NCBI GenBank assembly: GCA_002355495.1
Contig: AP017424.1
Coordinates: 2,790,001-2,854,000 of the forward strand
DNA length: 64,000 bases
Source of the DNA: Streptomyces laurentii
Lineage (GTDB): Bacteria; Actinomycetota; Actinomycetes; Streptomycetales; Streptomycetaceae
Direction: 5' to 3'
Numbering within the stretch: the first letter of the stretch is position 1; every line of letters begins with the position of its first letter. Below the pieces are notes generated by a model. It made no database searches. It saw nothing but the letters and a program-made list of their open reading frames with translations, and was not told the origin of the DNA. The position numbers and the translations under genes are program-made. Positions 57,204 to 64,000 of the stretch are shown here, one piece after another.

Positions 57204-58385
57204 ATGACGACCGCGACGCCCACCCCGGCCGCCCCGCGCCCCGCCGCCGACCTGACCGCCGACGAAGCCCGCCGGATCACCCTGCGCGCCCAGGGATTCC
57301 TCGGCGCCCCCGACCGGCGGGCCGGAGTGCGCGGGATGCTGCGCCGGCTCGGCCAGGTCCAGCTCGACACCATCTCGGTCCTCGCCCGCTCGCACGAGCT
57401 GATCCCGTACGCGCGCCTCGGCGCCGTCGGCCGCCGCAGCGTCGAGGACGCGTACTGGACCGACGGGCACGCCTTCGAGTACTGGTCGCACGCCGCGTGC
57501 GTCCTGCCGGCCGAGGAGTGGCCGCTGTTCGCCTTCCGCCGCCGCGCCTACCGCGACCGCCCGCACTGGGGCCACGAGCTGTCCCCGGCCGCGTACGACG
57601 CGGTGATCGCGCAGCTGCGGGCCGAGGGCCCGCGGACCGCGACCGAGCTGGGCGGCGCCAAGAACAAGGGCGAGTGGTGGGACTGGTCCGACGCGAAGAT
57701 CGCCGTCGAGCGGGCGCTGATGTACGGGGAGGTGGTGGTCACCGAGCGGCGCGGCTGGAAGCGGGTGTACGACCTGGCGGAGCGCGCCGTCCCGGCCGCG
57801 CTGCTGCACGACGACCTCGACGACACGGAATGCCTGCGCCGGCTCGTCCGGCAGGCGGGCGAGGCGCTGGGCGTCGGCACCCGCGCGGACCTCGCCGACT
57901 ACCACCGGATCAAGGGCGAGGCGTTCGACGCGGTGGTGGCGGACTCCGGGCTCGTGCCGGTGAGCGTGGCGGGCTGGGGGAAGCCCGCCTGGGCCGACCC
58001 GGCGGCGCTCGCGACCGAGCCGCGCGGCCGGCACCGTACGACGCTGCTCTCGCCGTTCGACTCGCTGATCTGGGAGCGGGCCCGCACCGAGCGGATCTTC
58101 GGCTTCACCCACCGCCTGGAGGCGTACGTGCCCCGGCAGAAGCGGGTGCACGGCTACTTCGCGATGCCCGTCCTGGCCGGTGGCAGGCTGGTCGGCCGGG
58201 TGGACCCGGCGCGCGACGGCCGGACCCTGGTGGCCCGGCAGGTGTCCCTGGACGGCCCGAAGGCGGTGCCGGCGGTGGCGCGGGCGCTGCGCGAGGCGGC
58301 CGAGTGGGTGGGCTGCGACGCGGTCGCCGTGGAGCGGGTGGACACCCCGGAGCTCGCGCCGGCACTGGTGAAGGCCCTCGGCTGA
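57204..58385 (+). CDS. YcaQ/AlkX-like winged-helix DNA glycosylase (HTH_42)
   Basis: Protein of 393 aa of the HTH_42/AlkZ superfamily, which unhooks DNA crosslinks. Three winged-helix modules: [21 protein letters not shown] near 45-66, the [32 protein letters not shown] wing around 170-205, and a C-terminal beta barrel ([33 protein letters not shown]). The active-site QxD motif is present as Gln 53-Leu 54-Asp 55, typical for the YcaQ/AlkX branch rather than the QxQ of AlkZ. A role in repair of alkylation/interstrand crosslinks is inferred from family knowledge. Confidence 0.88.
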   Translation: MTTATPTPAAPRPAADLTADEARRITLRAQGFLGAPDRRAGVRGMLRRLGQVQLDTISVLARSHELIPYARLGAVGRRSVEDAYWTDGHAFEYWSHAACVLPAEEWPLFAFRRRAYRDRPHWGHELSPAAYDAVIAQLRAEGPRTATELGGAKNKGEWWDWSDAKIAVERALMYGEVVVTERRGWKRVYDLAERAVPAALLHDDLDDTECLRRLVRQAGEALGVGTRADLADYHRIKGEAFDAVVADSGLVPVSVAGWGKPAWADPAALATEPRGRHRTTLLSPFDSLIWERARTERIFGFTHRLEAYVPRQKRVHGYFAMPVLAGGRLVGRVDPARDGRTLVARQVSLDGPKAVPAVARALREAAEWVGCDAVAVERVDTPELAPALVKALG

Positions 58386-58416
58386 GCCCGGCCGGGAGAC
58401 CGGGGCCCGGGAGACC

Positions 58417-58437
58417 GGAAGGCGGCCGGCGCCTTCC
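58417..58437. terminator. Hairpin between convergent genes
   Basis: GGAAGGC (58417-58423) / GCCTTCC (58431-58437) inside a larger GACCGGGG / CCCCGGTC pairing, between the glycosylase and the response regulator. Confidence 0.5.
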
Positions 58438-58472
58438 GTGCCGCCCCGGGCCCACCCCCGGTCTTCCCCGGG

Positions 58473-59228
58473 TCAGCGGATCTCGAGGATCTTCTCCCGC
58501 ATCGCGTAGACCACGGCCTCCATCCGGGAGTGCAGCTGCAGCTTCTCCAGGATGTTGCGGACGTGGTTCTTCACGGTGTTCTCGGAGATGAAGAGCTCCT
58601 TGGCGATGTCCCGGTTGTTCATGCCGGTCGCGACGAGCTTGAGCACCTCCAGCTCGCGGTCGGTCAGCCGGGGCGCCGGCACCAGCCGCCGCTCGTCGGT
58701 GCGCTGGATCATCGACTTGAACTCGGTGAGGAGCTTCGACGCCATCGACGGGCTGATCTGCGACTGGCCGTCGGCGACGGCGCGGATCGCGGTGGCGACC
58801 TCGTCGGTGGAGATCTCCTTGAGGAGATAACCGGTCGCGCCCGCCTTGATCGCGTCGTAGAGGTCCGCCTCCTCGTCGCTTATCGTCAGCATGATGATCT
58901 TGGCGCTGGGAGCCACCTCCTTGATGGAGGTGCAGGCCTCGATACCGCCCCGCCGGGGCATCCGGACGTCCATGAGGATGATGTCGGGCAGCAGATCCGC
59001 CGCCTTGTCGACGGCCTCGGCGCCGTCACCGGCCTCGCCGACGACCTCGATGTCCTCTTCCTGCCGCAGGACGATCTCCAAGCCCCGGCGGAAAAGCGCG
59101 TGATCGTCCACGACGAGGACCCGGATCGGTTCGTCCCGTGACGCTCCGATGGCCGAATCCGATCCCTCCGGGGCACTCGTGCTTCCTGGCTGTCGCCCGC
59201 CGTGCACCGGCCCGAAGCGGTCCGCCAT
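58473..59228 (-). CDS. NarL/LuxR-family response regulator
   Basis: Protein of 251 aa. After a 33-residue lead, the receiver domain (IRVLVVDDHALFRRGLEIVL) has Asp 41/42, phospho-acceptor Asp 87 (IILMDVRMPRRGG) and Lys near 138; the C-terminal LuxR HTH (LTDRELEVLKLVATGMNNRDIAKELFISENTVKNHVRNILEKLQ) lies at about 185-245. The start at 59228 has GGGGGAGG 6 nt upstream. No histidine kinase is adjacent, so it is an orphan in this window. Confidence 0.93.
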   Translation of the reverse strand: MADRFGPVHGGRQPGSTSAPEGSDSAIGASRDEPIRVLVVDDHALFRRGLEIVLRQEEDIEVVGEAGDGAEAVDKAADLLPDIILMDVRMPRRGGIEACTSIKEVAPSAKIIMLTISDEEADLYDAIKAGATGYLLKEISTDEVATAIRAVADGQSQISPSMASKLLTEFKSMIQRTDERRLVPAPRLTDRELEVLKLVATGMNNRDIAKELFISENTVKNHVRNILEKLQLHSRMEAVVYAMREKILEIR

Positions 59229-59392
59229 CGTTCCTCCCCCTGAAGGCCGTGGCCTGAAGTCGTGTGCTGAATCGCGAATTTTCCCCAACCACTGCTCGGG
59301 GAGCACCGGTTGACGTGCCCGCCATGATTTCATGCCGCGGCGACAACACGATGATCCCGTGCTCCCGCGGGGTCACGCACGGTCGCACAGGG

Positions 59393-59428
59393 GTGCCCCC
59401 GGAGCGCGCGGGGCGCTCTCGGGGGCAC
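59393..59428 (-). terminator. Terminator of hpf
   Basis: GTGCCCCC (59393-59400) with GGGGGCAC (59421-59428), inner GAGCGC/GCGCTC; 57 bp after the hpf stop. Confidence 0.7.
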
Positions 59429-59485
59429 TGTTCGTGTGGTGGTCGTCCGCGGTTCCTCGGTCCGCGGACGGACCGGGGCGAGGGA

Positions 59486-60166
59486 TCAGCCGCCGAGCGC
59501 GCCTCCCGCGCCACCGCCCTCGGCGAGCGGGTCGCTCTCGAGGTGGATGACGCCGTAGTCGTAGGCGTGCCGCCGGTAGACGACGCTGGGCTGCTTGGTG
59601 TCGGAGTCGACGAAGAGGTAGAAGTCGTGCCCGACCAGCTCCATCTCGTAGAGCGCCTGGTCGAGGCTCATGGGTGCGGCGCTGTGGGTCTTCTCGCGGA
59701 CCACCAGCGGTCCTTCGCCCTGGACCTCGATCGAGCCCATCATCGTGGTGGGCACGTTCTCGCCCTCTTCGACGACGAGTTCGCCGCTGCCGTTGAACTG
59801 GGCGGCGCCGGGCACCACATCGGGGACCTCCGCGGCCGACAGCCGGCCGGCGCCCCGGCGGGTGAACCGCTTGTCGTGCTGCTTGCGCAGGCGCGCCTCG
59901 AGCTTGTCGTGAGCGAGGTCGAGCGCCGCGTACGCGTCCGCGGCCGCCGCTTCCGCCCGGATCACCGGGCCTCGGGAGTGGAGGGTGATCTCCACGCGGT
60001 CCGACCGGTCGGCCTGCCGCGGGTTGTGCTCCTTGGACACCTCGACGTCGAGGCTGATCACCTTGCCGTCGAGCTTCTGGATCTTCTCCAGGTTCAGCTT
60101 CTCGGCCACGTGCTTCCGGAACCGCTCGGGCACCTCTGTCTTGCGGCCCTTGACGACGATGTCCAC
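59486..60166 (-). CDS. hpf: Ribosome hibernation promoting factor, long form
   Basis: Protein of 226 aa, GTG start (ACGGAG 7 nt before). N-terminal S30AE domain (about 1-100: DIVVKGRKTEVPERFRKHVAEKLNLEKIQ ... AALDLAHDKLEARLRKQHDKR), linker, and the C-terminal dimerisation domain (about 160-215: DQALYEMELVGHDFYLFVDSDTKQPSVVYRRHAYDYGVIHL). Long HPF joins 70S ribosomes into 100S dimers in stationary phase or stress. Confidence 0.94.
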   Translation of the reverse strand: MDIVVKGRKTEVPERFRKHVAEKLNLEKIQKLDGKVISLDVEVSKEHNPRQADRSDRVEITLHSRGPVIRAEAAAADAYAALDLAHDKLEARLRKQHDKRFTRRGAGRLSAAEVPDVVPGAAQFNGSGELVVEEGENVPTTMMGSIEVQGEGPLVVREKTHSAAPMSLDQALYEMELVGHDFYLFVDSDTKQPSVVYRRHAYDYGVIHLESDPLAEGGGAGGALGG

Positions 60167-60461
60167 GCAGAACTCCGTTCCCGGATCGCTCGGTACGGCT
60201 CCTTGGCCGGCGAGCTTCTCCCTTTGCACCAGACCCCGGCGTTTGCCGGAGCCCCGGACTTGGCGACTCGCCCTTCCTCCTCCCCAGTCGACAAGCACCC
60301 CACCCCACCGGCCCGAGGTGAATTCCTCATGAACTCCCGTTCTGGAGGCGCACTCGTGCATTCGGTGAGGCCGTGGCATTCGCCATTCCTCACAACCGAA
60401 CATAGCTCGTTCGGACGGGTGTCGGCACCCGGTGCGGCCAGTTACCGCCATTCGAGCACTT

Positions 60462-61304
60462 TCACCTCTCACCACCTGCAACGTCGCGGGTTCTCGGAGA
60501 GTTCCGGTTTAATTCGAACGAGGCCGGAGATGATGCGAGTACGGCAGCCGTCAGGCGTTCGAATAGGGGGTGCGCTGCCGCTTCTTCCGGGCTGCCCGCG
60601 AATCCCGGAATGGTGAACGGGGGGTGTCCGGCGGGACGCGCCGCCGCGAGTGCGCGCGCCGCCTCGGCGAGGGTCGCGCCGGTGGTCATCAGGTCGTCCA
60701 CGAGCACCACGCGTCCGCCTGTCCGCGCCGCCTCGCGCAGCAGCCACGCGCCGCCCGGGGCGACGTCGAGGGCGCCCGCCAGGTTCGCGCGCCGCTCCGC
60801 CGCGCCGAGGCCCGCCTGGTCGGCCACCGTACGACGCTGCCGCAGCACCGGCAGTACCCGCGCCGCCCGTCCCGCCCGCCGCAGCCGTCCGGCCGCCGCG
60901 AGCGCGACGCGCCGCGTCGGATCGTGGCCACGTGCCCGTACGGAGCGCCGCGAGGACGGCACCGGTACGAGCAGCAGCGGACCGGATCCGGACGCGCCCG
61001 CGGCCCCCGCGACGGCCGTGACGGCCCCGGCGAGCGCCGCGCCCAGCGGTCCGGCGAGCGGCAGCGCGCCGCGCTCCTTGTGGGCGAGCAGCAGGGCGCG
61101 CGCCACGCCCTCGTACGGCACCGCCGCGTACGTGACCGGAAGCCCGCGCGGCTCCGGCGCCGGCCGCACCCGGCCGGGCCCCGTCCGCCCCGGCCCGGTC
61201 AGCGTGTCCGCGCACGCCGCGCACAGCGCCGTACGCGGCCTCCCGCAGCCCTCGCAGGAGACCGGCAGCACCAGTCCGGCGACCTCGCGCCACCATCCGC
61301 GCAC
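60462..61304 (-). CDS. comF: ComF-family phosphoribosyltransferase-like protein
   Basis: Protein of 280 aa if started at GTG 61304 (GAGGAGG upstream). N-terminal Cys4 zinc module CEGCGRPRTALCAAC, then a type I PRTase fold with VPVPSSRRSVRARGHDPTRRVA and the PRPP loop VVLVDDLMTTGATLAEAARAL. The C-terminal 50 residues are an extension beyond the usual fold. Competence-related in Firmicutes; in actinobacteria the role is not defined. Next to hpf and lpqB as in many actinobacteria. Confidence 0.88.
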   Translation of the reverse strand: MRGWWREVAGLVLPVSCEGCGRPRTALCAACADTLTGPGRTGPGRVRPAPEPRGLPVTYAAVPYEGVARALLLAHKERGALPLAGPLGAALAGAVTAVAGAAGASGSGPLLLVPVPSSRRSVRARGHDPTRRVALAAAGRLRRAGRAARVLPVLRQRRTVADQAGLGAAERRANLAGALDVAPGGAWLLREAARTGGRVVLVDDLMTTGATLAEAARALAAARPAGHPPFTIPGFAGSPEEAAAHPLFERLTAAVLASSPASFELNRNSPRTRDVAGGER

Positions 61305-61410
61305 GGCCCCACTGTCCTCCTCGCGCCGCCCGCCCGGCCACCCCTGTGGACAACGGACGGCCAAGGGCCGTGACGGGCCGCGGGGGCTGTGGAAAAGCGC
61401 GGGCCGGACG

Positions 61411-63288
61411 TCAGCCCGGATAGACGGGCACCCGGCCGCCCTTCGCCACCGGCTGCCAGTTCGCGCCCGGCACGAGCCGCACGACGCCGTCGTTGCCGGA
61501 GTCCGCGACCACCGGCGCGCTCTGGTCGGCGTACGGCGCGGCCACCGAGGTGACCCCGTTCAGGCCCGGGAGCACGGACGTGGCCGACGTGGAGCCGTCC
61601 GTCTGCACGTACCGCACCTGCTGCACCCCGCCGGCCTCCGTGCCGACCACGACGAGCCGGCTGGGTCCGGCCCAGGACACGGCCGTGACCGATTCGAGCC
61701 GGGGTGCCGCGTCCTGGAGGTCCTTGACGGTGATCTCCTCGTGCCCGTCGACGACGCCGCGCCCCACCCTCCCGATCTGGAGGGTGGTGCGGTCGTCCCG
61801 GGTCACGAGCAGCGCGATCCGCACCCCGTCCGCGGAGACCCGCAGCGACTCGATACGAGTGCCGTCGCGCAGCCAGGGCGTGCCGACCTCGACCCGCTCG
61901 CCCTGGCCGCCCGGCACCAGCCACAGCCGCGGCTTCACCGGGTTGCGGTCGGCGACCCACAGATCGCCCCGGCCGTCCCAGCTCGGCGCGGACAGCCGGT
62001 CCTCCAGCCGCGGCGCGACGCTGGTCACGACCGCCTCGGGCAGCTCCTCGTCCGAGGTGAGGGAGCCGACCCGCAGCTCGTGCCCGTTGTCCAGGACCGC
62101 GGCGGCGCGGTCCTCCGTGCGGTTCACGGCCACCGGGCCCAGCTGCACCGTGCCCTTGCCGAACGGTCCGGGCACCCCGGCCGGCTTGTCCGGCTGCCGG
62201 CCGCCCGCCTCCAGCGTCATCAGCCGCTGGCGGTCGTCGACGAAGTACGGGTTCTCGCCCCGGCCCGGCTCGCGGACCGGCGAGTACTCCTGCTCCGCCT
62301 GCCCCTTGGTCAGCAGGCACAGCGACGTGCCGCCACTGCCCAGGATCTCGACCTGCTCCACCCGTACCGAGGTCAGGTCGCCGAGCGTGAACAGCAGCTG
62401 CGCCGCCATGCCCTTGCAGACCACCCCGCTCACGCGGTCGGCCTTGCCGTTGAGCGGGATCCTCAGCTTCGACTGGTCGTCGGGGGCGAGCGAGCGGACG
62501 TCCCGGGCCAGCTCCGTACCGGACGGGAAGCGCGAGTCGACGGCCGGCCCCAGCCACTTCGTCGGGCCCTCCAGGAGCGCCTTGACGGTCTGGGTGACCG
62601 GATCCATGCGGGTGACCGGGTCCTGGCGCTGCCGGATGTAGACGGGGTCGGCGACGACCCAGTTCTCGTCGGAGGCGAAGTAGTACTTGTTGACCGCCCG
62701 GTAGTTGCGCAGGAAGTCCGCCTCGCCGAGCACCAGGCCCGGCGGCAGGCTGTCGATGCGCCACTCCTTGGTCTTGCCGTCGCCCACCGGCTGCTGCACC
62801 ACGTGGATGCCCGTGTCGAAGGCGGAGGGGACCTCCGGCCGGTACGCGTGCCGGACGTCGACCTGCGCGATCCGCCGCCCGGTGAGCGGGAACGTCCGCC
62901 CCTCGTTGTCGGGGTCGCCGGGCCGGTCGGCCTGCCCGCGGTGGGGCGCGTTGGTGAGCACCGTGATGCTCTGCTCCGGCTTCCAGGACTGGGCGGCCCG
63001 CTTGGTCAGGTACTTCCGGGCCGTCGCGAAGCCGGGGTCGTCACTGGTCATGGCCTCCAGGAAGCCGTCGACGATCTCCTCCGGGTCGGCGTTGTCACGC
63101 GGCGCGACCGCGTACACCCGGACCTGCGAGTCCCCCGCGTTGGACGCCTTCACCGCCTCGACGTCGCCGCTGTCGGGCATGCCCGCGCAGGCCGACGCGA
63201 GCAGCGCTCCGCACGCCACCAGTACCGCGCCGCGTGCCGACCGTCCCCGCCCCCGGGCCTTCCGCTTCCCTCGAAGGTCAGCGCCCAC
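61411..63288 (-). CDS. lpqB: Lipoprotein LpqB
   Basis: Protein of 625 aa from GTG at 63288, overlapping the mtrB end by 11 bp, with GGGAGG 9 nt before it. Lipobox ...LLASAC (Cys about 36). GerMN-like domain (about 200-310) and a C-terminal beta-propeller-like region. In mycobacteria LpqB interacts with the sensor MtrB and modulates MtrA phosphorylation (established there); the linked, overlapping arrangement supports the same here. Confidence 0.93.
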   Translation of the reverse strand: MGADLRGKRKARGRGRSARGAVLVACGALLASACAGMPDSGDVEAVKASNAGDSQVRVYAVAPRDNADPEEIVDGFLEAMTSDDPGFATARKYLTKRAAQSWKPEQSITVLTNAPHRGQADRPGDPDNEGRTFPLTGRRIAQVDVRHAYRPEVPSAFDTGIHVVQQPVGDGKTKEWRIDSLPPGLVLGEADFLRNYRAVNKYYFASDENWVVADPVYIRQRQDPVTRMDPVTQTVKALLEGPTKWLGPAVDSRFPSGTELARDVRSLAPDDQSKLRIPLNGKADRVSGVVCKGMAAQLLFTLGDLTSVRVEQVEILGSGGTSLCLLTKGQAEQEYSPVREPGRGENPYFVDDRQRLMTLEAGGRQPDKPAGVPGPFGKGTVQLGPVAVNRTEDRAAAVLDNGHELRVGSLTSDEELPEAVVTSVAPRLEDRLSAPSWDGRGDLWVADRNPVKPRLWLVPGGQGERVEVGTPWLRDGTRIESLRVSADGVRIALLVTRDDRTTLQIGRVGRGVVDGHEEITVKDLQDAAPRLESVTAVSWAGPSRLVVVGTEAGGVQQVRYVQTDGSTSATSVLPGLNGVTSVAAPYADQSAPVVADSGNDGVVRLVPGANWQPVAKGGRVPVYPG

Positions 63289-64000
63289 CTGTCGTGTCCT
63301 CCCGCTCGGCGCGCCCCGGCGCCCTCGCCTCGCCTGCGTCGTCGTCCGCCGCCCCCGCGGGCCGTGCGACCACCCGGGCACCGCTGCCCGGCAGAGCCGT
63401 CGGGTCGGCCGTCGGCCGCGGTACGGACGGCAGCCGCGGCGGTACGGGCCCGCGGCCCGCACCGGACTGGGCCGGCACCTCGGTGAGCCGCGTCCCGGAA
63501 CCGGCGCCGGCGCCGAGCGCGGCCGCCTGCTCCCGGTTGCGCCGCGAGTCCTCCGGCTCCAGTGGGATCGGGGACCCGCGCAGCGGCTCGTCGGCGGTGC
63601 GCGGCAGCGTCAGCCGGAACTGCGAACCGCCGCCCGCCTCGCCCCACGCCTGGAGCCAGCCGCCGTGCAGCCGCGCGTCCTCGACGGCGATGGACAGGCC
63701 GAGGCCCGTACCGCCGGTGGTCCGCGCGCGGGCCGGGTCGGCCCGCCAGAACCGGTTGAAGACCCGGGTCGCCTCGCCCGGCTTCAGGCCGACGCCGTAG
63801 TCGCGTACGGCGATGGCGACGGCCCCGCCCGCGGCGGCGAGCCGGACGACGACGTCCCGGCCCTCGCCGTGCTCGACCGCGTTCACGACCAGGTTGCGCA
63901 GCACCCGCTCGACCCGGCGGGCGTCCGCCTCGGCCACCACCGGCTGCTCGTCGCCGACGACGACGATCCGGCTGCCCTTGCGCTCGGCCAGCGGCTCGGC
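63278..64000 (-). CDS. mtrB: Sensor histidine kinase MtrB, C-terminal part (5' end off window)
   Basis: The visible 240 codons give the HATPase_c domain: N-box RVLRNLVVNAVEHGEG, G1 box VRDYGVGLKPGEATRVFNRFW, G2 box TGGTGLGLSIAVEDARLHGG. A long disordered Pro/Ala/Gly-rich tail (about 120 residues) follows. The frame is open to the right window edge; the HAMP and sensor parts lie outside. Operon with lpqB (and presumably mtrA upstream, outside the window). Confidence 0.92.
   Translation of the reverse strand, partial: AEPLAERKGSRIVVVGDEQPVVAEADARRVERVLRNLVVNAVEHGEGRDVVVRLAAAGGAVAIAVRDYGVGLKPGEATRVFNRFWRADPARARTTGGTGLGLSIAVEDARLHGGWLQAWGEAGGGSQFRLTLPRTADEPLRGSPIPLEPEDSRRNREQAAALGAGAGSGTRLTEVPAQSGAGRGPVPPRLPSVPRPTADPTALPGSGARVVARPAGAADDDAGEARAPGRAEREDTTGGR

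Overview
The window looks like a piece of a Streptomyces chromosome, or a very close relative. Base composition is very GC-rich with GC-biased third codon positions, GTG and TTG starts are common, several transcripts look leaderless, and the order of housekeeping genes follows one I recall from Streptomyces coelicolor around SCO2943-SCO3012 (from memory, not searched).

Region 1, 1-12.6 kb, mostly core: the end of a xanthine-dehydrogenase-type operon (FAD and 2Fe-2S subunits), a GH20 beta-N-acetylhexosaminidase, a DUF3039 protein, a YqgE/AlgH protein, murA, the nucleoid protein hupA, an ACT-domain NAD malic enzyme and a HelD-type helicase-like protein. A probable structured small RNA lies between the last two. 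Region 2, 12.6-22.1 kb, is an accessory pocket: an MmyB-type regulator, two small remnant or orphan genes (a truncated DUF1772 protein and a lone Phd/YefM-like antitoxin), LysR/MFS, a nucleotide-sugar-type epimerase, an HTH/TPR regulator divergent from a DUF6415 pair, and a RepL/MarR-like winged-helix protein. The pocket stops beside the tmRNA gene. Region 3, 22.1-33 kb: ssrA-smpB (trans-translation), an S41 protease, ftsX-ftsE (septation and peptidoglycan hydrolase control), an LAETG surface protein, prfB, and the Ser/Thr kinases pkaB and pkaA.

Region 4, 33-45 kb, surface and transport: an FHA-FtsK-like ATPase with an apparent frameshift and a 99-bp tandem repeat, a CUT1 sugar ABC transporter without its own ATPase, then a TetR-controlled ABC-2 polysaccharide-type exporter and a DUF2029 glycosyltransferase. 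Region 5, 45-64 kb: the large NAD-glutamate dehydrogenase, a DJ-1/PfpI protein, a HAD phosphatase, DUF6912, Rv3235-like protein, secA, a GNAT, a YcaQ/AlkX-like DNA glycosylase, a NarL-type response regulator, hpf, comF, lpqB and the 3' part of mtrB (cut by the window end).

The strongest non-gene signals are the structured RNA at about 9.87-10.04 kb, paired TetR operators at 41.6 kb, a 20-nt promoter motif shared by the S41 protease gene and pkaA, repeats and a palindrome in the hupA leader, and a two-site operator upstream of the GH20 gene. I did not find a clearly new multi-gene system. The least explained stretch is the 20.9-22.1 kb block between the RepL-like gene and ssrA.
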